Shown here piece after piece: positions 16,495 to 27,100 of a DNA stretch of 64,000 nucleotides. The notes beneath the pieces were generated by a model. It saw only the letters and a program-made list of their open reading frames with translations, did not search any database and was not told the DNA's origin. Position numbers and translations under genes: made by a program. Source of the DNA: a virus; the IMG/VR virus record IMGVR_UViG_3300042507_006854, positions 1-64,000 of that record, one strand, 5' to 3'. Position 1 is the first letter of the stretch, and each line of letters begins with the position of its first letter.

Positions 16495-17789
16495 TGAAAG
16501 CTAGTTATATAACAAATTTAATGTCAAGTTTTTATTTATGGTTGGATCATGAAATATTATATCATGGAGAAGCTTTTACAAATTATAGTGGAAAACTTTA
16601 TCCGTCTACAGACCCGAATTTCGCTAAAAACTCTTTATATAGCTCGCCGTTTCGTCAATGGGTATACGACCAGAGTATTCCTAATGCAAATATTCCTTCT
16701 GGTATTTTTATTAATAATAATTATATTTCTCGTGGAACTTATGGCTTAAATATTGACTTTAACAAAGGTCGTGCTATATTTTTAAATAGTGGTATAAATT
16801 CCAATAATGTAGCGGCAAACTATAGTTTAAAAGAATACAATATTTATTATACTGATGAACGTGAAGAAAAATTACTTTTTGAAAAAGCTTATAATTTAAC
16901 ACCGAAAGTAACTCAAATTATAAGTGGTTTGGGATATTTAGATACCCCTTATCCTTGTATCTTTATTAAACATCGTATTGGTGAAAACTTACCTTTTGCT
17001 TTCGGTGGCGAAGATTCTACAAAGACAATGATTCGTTGCATTGCTCTTGCTGCTAATAGTTTTTCTTTAGACGGGTTAATTTCAATATTAAGTGATAGCG
17101 CTCGTAAGGTTTTTCCAGTATTAACGCCAGATGATTTTCCATTTAACTATTTTGGAGATCTTAAAGCGGGGCAGAGTTTTAATTATATTAATTTATGTAA
17201 AGAACAATTGCCTTCTAATTTTGTTTATATAGATAAAGTAACCGTATCGAAACTAGACGAAATTGACAACGCAAAGATCAATAAAAAATGCGTTGCAGCT
17301 TTAATTGATTTTGAATTATCTCATGTTCGATCGCCTAGAATATCTAACAATAGTTCTTCGTCGAGTTCTTCGTCGAGTTCTTCGTCAAGTTCTTCGTCAA
17401 GTTCTTCGTCAAGTTCTTCGTCAAGTTCTTCGTCAAGTTCTTCGTCAAGTTCTTCGTCAAGTTCTTCGTCGAGTTCTTCGTCATCTAGCGTTGAAATTCC
17501 AGGCTCTTTATCTAGTATTTTAATTCAAAATGGTGGATGGAATATTTTAAATGGCACTTTTGATTATAGTGCTGAATTGAATAGCAAGCCTTATTATAAT
17601 AAAAATGGTGATGGTAATTTATTTATTGTTTGGTTTGACAACCAATGGGGTATATACGATTTTAATCAGAACCCTATAGATCCAATTTATTTTAGTACAA
17701 GTAATACCTTATATCCATGGAACGCACAAAATTGGTCTGCTATTAACAATATTTATTTACCAATACCAACTATTAATCAAATTATTTAA
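16494..17789 (+). CDS. tail-terminator-position protein with poly-Ser linker and C-terminal display-like domain
   Basis: 431 residues in three parts. Residues 1-286 are a globular beta-alpha protein sitting where tail terminators are encoded. Residues 287-332 are an uninterrupted run of 46 serines, from eleven 12-base repeats plus two codons. Residues ~333-431 form a small aromatic domain (GGWNILNGTFDYSAELNSKP followed by YYNKNGDGNLFIVWF) with the signature NGTY-x-NG-P-YY-x-DG-x-IxW. This resembles a short beta domain found at the ends of many unrelated phage and bacterial surface proteins. The layout suggests a virion ring protein that displays a binding module on a flexible tether. The function of the first part is inferred from position. 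Confidence 0.55.
   Translation: MKASYITNLMSSFYLWLDHEILYHGEAFTNYSGKLYPSTDPNFAKNSLYSSPFRQWVYDQSIPNANIPSGIFINNNYISRGTYGLNIDFNKGRAIFLNSGINSNNVAANYSLKEYNIYYTDEREEKLLFEKAYNLTPKVTQIISGLGYLDTPYPCIFIKHRIGENLPFAFGGEDSTKTMIRCIALAANSFSLDGLISILSDSARKVFPVLTPDDFPFNYFGDLKAGQSFNYINLCKEQLPSNFVYIDKVTVSKLDEIDNAKINKKCVAALIDFELSHVRSPRISNNSSSSSSSSSSSSSSSSSSSSSSSSSSSSSSSSSSSSSSSSSSSSSSVEIPGSLSSILIQNGGWNILNGTFDYSAELNSKPYYNKNGDGNLFIVWFDNQWGIYDFNQNPIDPIYFSTSNTLYPWNAQNWSAINNIYLPIPTINQII
17352..17483 (+). repeat. eleven tandem 12-base repeats encoding poly-serine
   Basis: Unit AGTTCTTCGTCA/G repeated eleven times in frame as Ser-Ser-Ser-Ser. The near identity of the copies (only A/G at the last base varies, mostly at the two ends) points to recent slippage or recombination, so length probably varies between relatives. 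Confidence 0.95.
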
Positions 17790-17826
17790 TATAATAAAAT
17801 TAAGTAGTGTCTTGAGTAAGAATATA

Positions 17827-17841
17827 CTGTAATATATTAAT
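17827..17841 (+). promoter_or_regulatory. TGTAA element before tail tube gene
   Basis: CTGTAATATATTAAT ends at the ATG at 17842 with almost no leader. Matches the recurring element apart from the first two bases. Confidence 0.45.
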
Positions 17842-18930
17842 ATGAGCAGAAATAGAATCATTTATAACGTGTTAGCTCTTTATGCTAGCCAAGTAAATCC
17901 AAGTGGTCAGCAAACTGGTGCTGGTGCCGTTAAACAATTGACTCGCGTACAGTCTTTTGATGAGGATTTTTCAAGAAATTTAACTGATGTTAACCAATTC
18001 GGTAACTTGGCCGCTATTGACCGTATTGAAGTTGAAGCCCCAACTGTTAACGCAAGCCTTTCATACTACATTACAGATGGTAGTAACGAAAAATATTTAG
18101 GTCTCACCGTAACCCCAAACGGGGGAGCAATTAACGTTTCTTGTATTTCTGGGATTTTAAATAAATCAACGGATGAAAAAAATTATTATCTTTTAATTGC
18201 CGACGAAGGTAATGACGCGAACGGTTATAATGGTAACAGTGGTATTATTGGTGTCGGTAACGGATTTATTACTTCATATAGTGTTAATGCTGCCGTAGGT
18301 GAAATTCCAACAGCCACTGTTGACATGGAAGCTTTAAATATTCGTATTTATTCCAATGTTACTGGCGCTTCACAAGTACCAGCTGTAAACCCTGTTAATG
18401 GTTTACCAATTACTACCGCTCAATTTAGATTGCCAGTTGGTCAAACAAATGATAACGCTACTCAAGTAACAGCTTTACAACCTGGAGACATCGAATTTAC
18501 TCCAGTTGGAACAGTTGGTTACGATGAAGAAAACTTAAAAGTTCAAGACTTTACTCTTTCATTTGACTTAGCTCGTACTCCATTACAAAAACTCGGATCG
18601 AAATTCGCATTCTCTCGTGAAATTGACTTCCCAGTAACTGCTACCCTTGAAATCAATGCCGAAGTTGGGGATCTTAAAGATGGTAACTTGGCTGATCTTC
18701 TTTGCGCTACTGGAACGCATGATTTCACAATTACATTGAAGAAACCTGATTGCAGTGGTAATGGCCAAGCATCATTAAGATATCTATTCAAGGGTGCTAA
18801 AATTATTAGCCAAAACTTCAGTTCAGCAATCGGAGATAATGCTTCAATGAGCGCTACTTATGAAGTTCAACTTGGTGGACCACAAGATCTTGCAAAAGGT
18901 ATCTTTATTTCTGGTTCATACGCTGCCTAA
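17842..18930 (+). CDS. major tail tube protein
   Basis: 362 residues, followed by the second strong terminator. It lies upstream of the chaperone-position genes and the tape measure, which is the standard place. The sequence alternates strands in a way typical of the tail tube beta-barrel (SYSVNAAVGEIPTATVDMEALNIRIY, then EIDFPVTATLEINAEVGDL, then DNASMSATYEVQLGG). The phrase about 'T-a-d-V-d-m-e-a-l-n' near residue 160 is commonly seen in tube proteins of marine and freshwater phages. G+C-richer codon choice matches high expression. With 362 residues it is larger than minimal tubes, leaving room for a surface domain. No sheath gene is next to it. Confidence 0.78.
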   Translation: MSRNRIIYNVLALYASQVNPSGQQTGAGAVKQLTRVQSFDEDFSRNLTDVNQFGNLAAIDRIEVEAPTVNASLSYYITDGSNEKYLGLTVTPNGGAINVSCISGILNKSTDEKNYYLLIADEGNDANGYNGNSGIIGVGNGFITSYSVNAAVGEIPTATVDMEALNIRIYSNVTGASQVPAVNPVNGLPITTAQFRLPVGQTNDNATQVTALQPGDIEFTPVGTVGYDEENLKVQDFTLSFDLARTPLQKLGSKFAFSREIDFPVTATLEINAEVGDLKDGNLADLLCATGTHDFTITLKKPDCSGNGQASLRYLFKGAKIISQNFSSAIGDNASMSATYEVQLGGPQDLAKGIFISGSYAA

Positions 18931-18948
18931 TTAGCATTTAATAATTAA

Positions 18949-18980
18949 AAAAATGGGCACTTCTGGTGCCCATTTTTTTT
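18949..18980 (+). terminator. intrinsic terminator after tail tube gene
   Basis: AAATGGGCAC, loop TTCTG, GTGCCCATTT, then more T. The stem is perfect. Together with the terminator after the capsid gene it means both abundant structural genes end in strong hairpins while most other genes have none. Confidence 0.9.
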
Positions 18981-18984
18981 ATTT

Positions 18985-19008
18985 AGTGTAAGTTATCTTA
19001 GGAACAAG
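18985..19008 (+). promoter_or_regulatory. AGTGTAA element before tail chaperone genes
   Basis: AGTGTAAGTTATCTTAGGAA lies 5 bases after the terminator and 34 bases before ATG 19025. Unlike the short-leader copies, this one is followed by AGGAACAAGG and AAAGGA, so a leader with ribosome-binding sequence is predicted. Confidence 0.55.
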
Positions 19009-19024
19009 GTTAGTAAAGGACAGT

Positions 19025-19249
19025 ATGGATTTAAACTTAAACGAATTTGTTGAGGGCTTAATTTACAGAGATGTAAAAAAACTTTATTTATCTTTTCTAT
19101 ACATATTAGAAGACCTCCGTGATCAAGAAAATATTTCTGAAGAAAATTTTCAAAAATTAAGAAAACGTGTTCTCGATTATGGAAATAATTGTTATAGAAA
19201 TATAGAAGAACAATTAAATAGTTTTGATTTTAACTTGACTAAAAAATAA
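19025..19249 (+). CDS. small acidic protein before tail chaperones
   Basis: 74 residues, almost fully helical by pattern (LNEFVEGLIYRDVKKLYLSF, then LEDLRDQENISEENFQKLRKRV and YGNNCYRNIEEQLNSFDF). AAAGGACAGT before the ATG is a plausible ribosome-binding site. Sits between tube and chaperone-like genes, 8 bases from the next start. Family not recognised; probably a tail assembly factor. Confidence 0.6.
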   Translation: MDLNLNEFVEGLIYRDVKKLYLSFLYILEDLRDQENISEENFQKLRKRVLDYGNNCYRNIEEQLNSFDFNLTKK

Positions 19250-19257
19250 AATATATT

Positions 19258-20091
19258 ATGGATAAACAGAATAAAAATTGGATGTACAAATTTGAAGCCG
19301 TAGAGAGTATCTACAAGGAAGATAAAGAAATTGATAAGAAGACACGCTCATTTATTATTTCTAAGCCTAATCGTAGATTAAGAGAAGACGGAGAGCTTTT
19401 TTATGCTAGTGAAACATCAAGGTTTGCCAAAGCTGGCGTTTTACCAAAGGCGGCTTGGAATACAATTTTATCTAATGGTGGTGGAAGTATTAGCGAGAAG
19501 GAAAGAGAAGTTTATGGCGGTTTATTAATTAAATTTAGAGACGCATCTTTTGAATTACAATCTATTTTAATTAAAACCGAAAACGAAAGAACAAATCTTG
19601 AGAAAAAACGTGCTGATGAAATTTTAGTAGAATTAGAAGAAATTAGAAAAGATATTCAGTCATTTGAAGCTTCGCAAATAGCTATTTTTGAAAATACAGC
19701 TGAGGCCAAAGCAAGAAATAGAACCATTTTATGGTGGGTATTAAATCTCGCTTATGAAGATATAAATGGTGACATTAGGCCTCTTTTCGAAGGACAGTCT
19801 TTTAATGATAAGTTAGATAAATATGATTTCTTAGAAGAAAGTCAAGAAAATACATTTCTACTTTCCGTTATTAGAAGGTTTACCTATTTAATTACATTAT
19901 GGTTTTTGGGTAGAATCGAAACAGACGCTGATTTTGAAGACTTTGATAAATCTTTTATGAAAGATGGAACTGAAGACGAAGAATCTACGGAAATTGAATC
20001 TTCAAGTTCCTCATCTGTTGAGGACAAACCTTCTGAACCTGTAAGCTCTGATTCGTCTTCTAGTTCTTCGGAAGTTCAGGCTCCTCAGTAA
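19258..20091 (+). CDS. tail assembly chaperone candidate
   Basis: 277 residues, highly charged and helical, with a conserved-looking body (WMYKFEAVESIYKEDKEI, TAEAKARNRTILWWVLNLAY, LITLWFLGRIETDADFEDFD) and a Ser/Glu-rich tail (ESSSSSSVEDK...SSDSSSSSSEVQ). Genes between tube and tape measure usually encode chaperones that coat the tape measure during tail assembly, often made in a short and an extended form. Here the next gene is in the same reading frame, separated only by TAA and one codon, so an extended form by stop readthrough is possible. The chaperone call is from position. Confidence 0.55.
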   Translation: MDKQNKNWMYKFEAVESIYKEDKEIDKKTRSFIISKPNRRLREDGELFYASETSRFAKAGVLPKAAWNTILSNGGGSISEKEREVYGGLLIKFRDASFELQSILIKTENERTNLEKKRADEILVELEEIRKDIQSFEASQIAIFENTAEAKARNRTILWWVLNLAYEDINGDIRPLFEGQSFNDKLDKYDFLEESQENTFLLSVIRRFTYLITLWFLGRIETDADFEDFDKSFMKDGTEDEESTEIESSSSSSVEDKPSEPVSSDSSSSSSEVQAPQ

Positions 20092-20094
20092 TGT

Positions 20095-21117
20095 GTGGAT
20101 AAAACAACAGAGTTTGGAAGAATATATAGTGAAATAGCAAATGGCTATTCTAAACAAAATGTAAATAATAATGTTATTTATTTTAAACACCCTAGCTTAA
20201 CTGAGCATTTTAGTATTTATTCAAATTATGAATTGCTTTTGAAAGAAGCTAGAAATAAAGGCGTTCCCACGGAAGAAGAAAAAATTAAAGAAGCTATTGA
20301 GGGCGGCTGGTGGACCAAAGAAAAAGAAATGGAGATTTCTATTCTTAGAAAGACGATCACTAATCTTACTAAAACAAAAAATAAATTGGCATTGCCATCT
20401 CAAAAAACAGCTATAGAAAATCAACTTAGAAGCAGAGAAGCTATCCTATTAACTTTTTTAAAAGAACGGCAGGAGATTACCGCCTATACGGCTGAAGATT
20501 ACACTTCTCAAAGATTTATAGATGAGACAATACTATTATTAACATATAAAAATACTAATTTAACAGAACTATATTTTACCCTAGAAGATTATTACAATTT
20601 AAATGACAGGTACATAGAAAATATTAAAAACCTATATAATCAATACTCTATAGTTTTTTCACAACAAAATATCAAATGTATTGCTGCTTGTGGATTTTTT
20701 CAAAATCTTGTTTATTTAAATGACGATGCTTATAGCTTTTGGGGCAAGCCAACAGTCAAATGTACTAAATATCAAGTTGATGTTTTAGTATATGGTAAAA
20801 TGTATAAAAATTTTATTAAAAATTCCGCAGAAAATGGGAATGCCGTGCAGGAGGAAATCTTAAATGATCCTGAAAAATTAGTTGATTTTGTAGACAGTGC
20901 TACACAAGGTTCTAGCAAATTAAAAGGCCCAAATAAAAAATCAAAAGATAGTCGAAATATGGTAAGCAGTCTTGTTGGGGCGACACCAGATGATTTAAAA
21001 AAGATGGGCGTTAAAACTGAAAAACTGGCTGGGGGTAAAAGTTTACTGGAAATGGCTAAAGAATCTGGTGGTACTTTAGAAAAACATCAGTATTTAAAGG
21101 CGCGAGAAAGTAGTTAA
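20095..21117 (+). CDS. tail assembly protein, possible readthrough extension
   Basis: 340 residues from GTG 20095. It is in frame with the preceding gene: ...CAG TAA TGT GTG GAT. An ATG at 20091 is in another frame and stops after two codons. No good Shine-Dalgarno precedes the GTG. The protein is helical and charged (EIAYSR-like N-terminus, KEMEISILRKTITNLTKTKN, then LLTFLKERQEITAYTAEDY) and ends in a Lys/Ser-rich tail with a short helix. A place directly upstream of the tape measure suggests a chaperone or tail-initiator role. Either an independently started gene or the second half of a 619-residue readthrough product. Confidence 0.5.
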   Translation: MDKTTEFGRIYSEIANGYSKQNVNNNVIYFKHPSLTEHFSIYSNYELLLKEARNKGVPTEEEKIKEAIEGGWWTKEKEMEISILRKTITNLTKTKNKLALPSQKTAIENQLRSREAILLTFLKERQEITAYTAEDYTSQRFIDETILLLTYKNTNLTELYFTLEDYYNLNDRYIENIKNLYNQYSIVFSQQNIKCIAACGFFQNLVYLNDDAYSFWGKPTVKCTKYQVDVLVYGKMYKNFIKNSAENGNAVQEEILNDPEKLVDFVDSATQGSSKLKGPNKKSKDSRNMVSSLVGATPDDLKKMGVKTEKLAGGKSLLEMAKESGGTLEKHQYLKARESS

Positions 21118-21145
21118 AGTGTAAATAATAATATTCTAGGAATAA
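21118..21145 (+). promoter_or_regulatory. AGTGTAA element before tape measure gene
   Basis: AGTGTAAATAATAATATTCT followed by AGGAATAAGG, overlapping the end of the preceding gene and 39 bases before ATG 21158. It has the same architecture as the copy at 18985 (element, about 10 bases, AGGAAyAAGG). Confidence 0.55.
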
Positions 21146-21157
21146 GGATATTACACC

Positions 21158-24100
21158 ATGGCTGCTATTAATATTGATGTAGGCGCAAATACAAGACGAG
21201 CTGAAAGAGATATTCAGAAACTCGTAAGCAAGTCTTATAATATAAATTTAAAAACAAAAGGCGACCAACCTCTTGGGCGTATTACTGGTAAAGTTAATGA
21301 ATTTACTAAATCGTTAGACGCTTCTAATGCTCGCGTTATTGCTTTCGGTGCTAGCGCAGGAATTATTTTTGGAGTACAAAGAGCTTTTGAAGCATTAGCA
21401 ACTTCCGTTATAGACACTCAAAAATCATTGGCGGATATTAATGTTATTTTAAATGTTTCAAGTAGTCAATTACAAAAATTTGGTGGAGAATTATTTGGAA
21501 TAGCAAAGAATACTGGACAATCTTTTCAAGAAGTCGCCAAAGCTGCTACAGAATTTTCTAGACAAGGCCTGGGAATTGCCGAAACGTTAAAAAGAACTAG
21601 TGAAGCTTTAATCTTATCAAGATTAAGTGGGTTAGATGCTGCAAAAAGTGTTGAAGCGTTAACTGCTGCCGTTAACTCATTTGCAAGTCAAGCTGTAACA
21701 GCAACAGAAATTGTTAATAAATTTGCAAATGTTGACGCGGCTTTCGCTGTCAGTTCTGCGGACCTTGCAGATGCTATTTCCCGTGTCGGTAGTAGTGCGG
21801 CCCAATCTGGAGTAAATTTAGATGAACTTATCGCAATTGTAACTGCCGCGCAACAAACAACTGCTCGTGGCGGCGCAGTAATTGGTAACTCTTTTAAAAC
21901 AATTTTTACAAGGCTACAAAGAACAAAAACCATTGATTTATTAGAAGGTCTTGGCGTTAATACAAAAGATTCGTCTGGTCAAATTAAAAGCACAATTAAT
22001 TTATTAACGGATCTTGCCAAAGTATATGACCAGCTTGGAACTTTGCAACAAGCAGAAGTAGCTGAAAAAGTTGGTGGTGTATTCCAAATTAACATCTTAA
22101 AAGCTGCTTTGGCAGATTTAGGAAAAGAATTTTCTGTTTATAATAGTGCTTTGCAAGTTGCCGGTTCAAGTACCGATCAAGCAATTCGGCGTAATGAAGA
22201 ACTTAATAAAACTTACGCAGCACAATTAAATGCTATACAGGAAAATGCTAAGCAATTGGGCGCTAGCGTGGGTGATAGATTATTTGGCCCAGCTTTTAAT
22301 AGGGTAGTTGGAAATGCTAATGATATTCTTGGTACTGTTAATGCTGGTGACGGTAATGGGATCGGTGCAACGCTAGGAAAAGGAATCCTAGATGGTTTGG
22401 GTCAAGTTATTGCTGGTCCAGGTTTGGCATTATTGGGTGGTATTTTTATAAAGCTTTTTGCTGACTTAAGTAAATTTATAGGTGGAAGTTTAAAAGAACT
22501 TTTAAATCTAAATAACGCTTCAAAACAGCAACAAGCATTGCAACAAAGTATCTCGGCAATTTTACAAAAAAATCCTGATTTATTTAAATTAATGCAACAA
22601 GGTACCGTTGGTCTTAACAAGGGTGCTGAAATTTTATTAGCTAGTTTACGCGCGCAAACGGTTGAGTTACAAAAACAAGAAGCTATTGCTGCGAAAATTG
22701 CTGCTCAATTTTTAAGATCCGGTAATGTAACTATGGTTGGAGGTATTCCGACGGCTACCACAGGAAAACCACCAAAAACAAAATCTGGAGGATTTATTCC
22801 AAATTTTGCCAATGTATCGCAAAAACAAGTAATTGGCGAAACTGCTGGCGCGCTTAAAGGTGGGTACGAACCTGGCAAAATAGTTCGAATTAAAGGAATG
22901 GTGGCTAATGATGCCGAAGAATTTATAAAATATCAGGGAGTTTCAAAGCCTGAAATTAGACCGCCAGCAGATAGTAAAGCCGGAAAAGATCACCGTAAAA
23001 AATTAAAAAATAAATTAGGATTTATTCCTGGAGAAGATAAAGCTACTGGATTTATTCCAAATTTTGCAGAGGATAAAAATATTTTAAAATATCAAAAAAG
23101 TTTTGCTGCTGGAAAAGTTTTTGATAATGCTATTGCTTTATCTTTAGGATTAAAAAAAGCATATGTGGAAGATCGTGATGTTATTGATTTTGCTCCAAAC
23201 TTATTAGCGCCGCCAACAATTGATAATAAGGTTAAAACTCTTCTGGGTATTAACCCTAAAACTTTATATGGTGATGCAAAATTAAGCGGATCTGATGATA
23301 ATATAGCTAGTTATATATCTAAAATATTAAGATTACCAGGAACTCAAATACGTAATAACACAGTTATTCCCGCTAGTAAGGGTGGTTCAATATTAATTCC
23401 TGGAAGTGGCGATAACGATTCGTTAAAGAATCTTCGCGCTGGAGTGGGAACAATTTTAAAGAAAAACCCTAGCGTTGCACAAACCTCAGTATTTCAAAAC
23501 TCTGGATTAGAAAAAGGTGAGTCCTTATTTTTACCAAATGTTCTAATTGATTCTGTAAAAAATATAACAAGACAGACAGTTTTTGGTAATGTGGCTGGTG
23601 GAGGAAAAAATTTCCAAGATTTTAATGTAAGAAAATCTGCAGCTGAAAATATTGCTAGTAGATTTGGTTTTAAAAAAGCTAAAACTTTTGCTTCTGGTTT
23701 TATTCCAAATTTTGCAAAAGCATCTAAAGAAGAATCTGTAAACTTAGGCGATATAAGTTCAAACCCATCGTATAGATCAAAATTACTTTCTGTTATTATT
23801 CCCCAACCATCAAAAAGTTTATTAAAATTCCCAGCTGAAGCAAAATACGGAGATACATTATATACTACCACCGGACTCCCAGTATCAGGACCAAACCCAG
23901 ACATAACAAAAAGATTATCACAACAAAATATTCCAAATTTACATAAAAATATTGGTAAAGTTGTTCTTGATCAAGCTAATGTTTTTGGTCAATCATTAGG
24001 CGCAACAAAATTTATGAGTAGCGTTTCTGAATTACCCAATTTGGGTGGGGTCAATAGCGCTGCCGGAATTGCTTTTGAAGGTGGGGTACTGAACGCCCTT

Positions 24101-27100
24101 GGAAAATCAATTGGATCCAAAAATGCAAGAGTTGATTTTTCATCTGCGTCTCTAAATTCACAAATTAAAAAAATATTTAATAATGCCCCTGGTTCGTATG
24201 AAGCTAAAAATAGACCATCGAGACCACTGATTAATGATGGTTTTTTAAAATTTTTAAGTCGTGCAAAGCCAGGGTCCGTAAAATCACCAAGGAGCGGAGG
24301 ATTTAAGGAGGCGCAGGCATTAAGAGCACAGGCGTTAAAGAATTTTGAATTAGAGGGTCGTACATATAAAAGAGGCCCTCAATTAAACAATGAAATTGAG
24401 AAAGAAATAGCTAAAATTAGAAGTAGTAGGGGTATGGCTGCTGGTTTTATTCCGGATTTTGAAGAAATGAAACAAAGCGCAATGAGCGCCGAAAGAAAAT
24501 TCGGTAAAGGTGCTAAAATGGATGAATATAAAGGATTGTTATATGTTCGCCAACCAGGACAATCTTCTAATTTCAAAACGATGATGAAAGAAGATCATCC
24601 AGAAGGTTTTGCAGCAGCCGTTGCTAATTCTGCTAAGTCTCAAGGAATTGCTAGTCAAGGATTTATTCCAAACTTTGCAATTAACGAAAGCACCGCCCCA
24701 GCAGATTTAACTGCATCAATTTCTGCTGTCGTTACACAATTAGGCGGGCTAGCATTTATGCTATCTTTTGCAAAAGGTCAATATCAAGAGTCTTTAAAAC
24801 AATTGACTTCTGCAAATGTGGCCGCTGCAAAAGCTCAAGCTCAAAATGTTTTAGCTTTAAAAAAATTGCAAGCAGGAGGCGGAGTTAGAAATGAGCCTGG
24901 TGGATTCCTGAATGCACAACAATCGATTAAAAGAGCTGAGGCGGGGACATTTGCACAGAAATCTGGAGCCTTGCTTGGTTCAAATGCCCTAGCCCTTACT
25001 TTTCTTGGCCCTATTATAGCAGAAACAATTAAAAATGCGATTGGTCAACAAACAAAAGAGGCGAGGGTTCAGAGTTCTGTAGCAAGTGGATTTGGTCAAG
25101 CAGCTACTTTTGCTGGTTTTGGCGCATTGATGACGCCAATGAATCCTTTAGTTGGTGGGGGCGTTGGTCTCGCTGCTGGCGCAATGTTAGGATTAGTTGA
25201 TGTTATTAAACAGGCAAATACAAATATCCCAGAACTATCAGCAGCTGCGAAAAAAGCTTCTGAAGATCTTACTAGAATAAATGACGCTGGTCAGAAAGTA
25301 CAAACGCAATTTGAGCAAGTTTCACAATTAAGAGAATCTGGAGAACAAGAAAAAGCTGGAAAATTAGAAGCAGATTTACTGAAATTGATAGGAAAAGAAT
25401 TTAGAGATCGTCCAGAATTAGCTTCTCAAGCTGCTAGCGCTGTAATTAATCAAGATTTTAAATCTTTAACAGCGGCTTTAGAGAAAAATACTCAAGCAGT
25501 ATTAAAACAAAAAATAACAGAAGATCGTAACTTATTAATAGGAGAATTTATAGAGGGGGCTGGGGGTAAACAAGCTGGAAAACAATTTGTAGATATTGTT
25601 CCTATCGAAAGTTTTGATGAACAAGCTTTAAATAAATTGATAGAATTTTCTAATCAAGCCTCTCAAACGAAACCAGATGTAGTAAGAAAAGTTACTACGG
25701 GAGAAGCGTTTGGAAATCCATTAAATCAAAAAGCTTTTGAAAATACAAAGATAATAAGCGAAAACCTTTTAAATTTTCTAGCCTCAACTGAAAAATTAAA
25801 TCCAGGAGATATTGATAAATTACGAGCAGCTTTTGCAGATGATCCGGCTCTGGCTATTGAAGCATTAGCTGCGATTAAAAACCCCGCATTAGATACTTTA
25901 AAAGCTGTTGAGGCTACCGCTCGAAATAGCGCTAAAGGTAATAAAATTATTGCAGCTATTACAGACGCTTTATCAAAGGCGCAATCAATTTATGCACAAT
26001 TTGCTATTAATGCACAAGCTGCGGTTGATTTGCAACTAAGTAGTCAAAGAAGTATAAGAGAAGCTTATAAAAATATAGCAGAATCACAAGGTCAAAGAGA
26101 CGTAAGTCTTTTAACCGCCGTTGGAAATCCGCAAGCGGCTAAAAATGTTCGTATTAATACTGAAATTAAAAAATTTAATACTGAATTTGCTAATGCAGTA
26201 AATAGTTCTTTTGATAGCATAATAAGTAATGTCGCAAGCGCGGTAGTTACAAGCGGCCAAAAAACCTTGGCTGGATTTTCTGATATTGGCTCTGGAGACG
26301 GCACCGAAGGAAGAGCAATTCAAAACATTGACGCTGCGACAACTTTTGCGGAAGCTTTTCAAAGACAGTTTAATATTAATAATTTTAAAGACTTAATAGG
26401 AATTGGTGGCGAAAATTTTGATATACAAGATTTTGAAGGATTTAATGTACAAAGCGTCTTAAATGAAATATCTAGTAAATTAGGCCTTGATCAAGGAGAC
26501 CCCGAAGCTAAAGCATTGCTAGAAAGAATTAGAGAAAGTTTAAACGAAGCTAATACTAAATTATTAGACCAAAAAGCAATATTAGCTCAACAGCTTACGG
26601 TTTTAGCAAACCAAGAATATGCAGCAAATTTTCAAGAATTGATGACGGCTATCACCAAAAGTTTTGGTGGAATGGAGTCTTTTAGAAATTTTAATAATCA
26701 ATTTTCAATGACTGATGAATTGAATAGGGCTATTGGTAGCTTATTTGGATTACGTAATGCTTCTGGACCAAAAACTGATATTGAAACTGCTAGAGCGTTA
26801 TCTTCTATAGTTGAGGAGTTAAGCAAGTTGGCCGGAAGTAATATTGTAACAAATAGTCAAGGAGGACTTCGTCCAGAATTGGCTCCGGTTATTGATGCAA
26901 TTGTTAAGGGCCGGGCTTTAGATATTGAAAAAACCATTAATAGCGTTCTGACAGGACCGTTAAGTAAAACTGGTCAAGGCGGTGCTCTACAAACAGCATT
27001 TTTAAATGAATTAATAGATAACCTAGGAATAAGCAGAACAAAAGAAGATGGCACATTAAAAACCCAACAAGAGCTGGTAAGAGAGGTTTCTTTAAAAAAT

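Noticed and set aside
17352-17483. Tandem repeat considered as a CRISPR array or iteron origin
   Set aside because: 12-base units without spacers, in frame, inside a coding sequence as pure Ser codons.
17305-17523. 72-residue ORF with VLRQVLRQ repeats
   Set aside because: It is the out-of-frame reading of the poly-serine repeat inside the larger gene at 16494; the regularity comes from the 12-base DNA repeat.
20089-20091. TAA recoded as an amino acid genome-wide
   Set aside because: TAA clearly ends most genes here (often in tight TAATG overlaps), and TAG and TGA also end genes, so a standard code is used; only local readthrough is considered.
17842-21157. Contractile tail with sheath
   Set aside because: No sheath-sized gene lies between the connector genes and tube, and none of the neighbouring proteins has sheath-like sequence.
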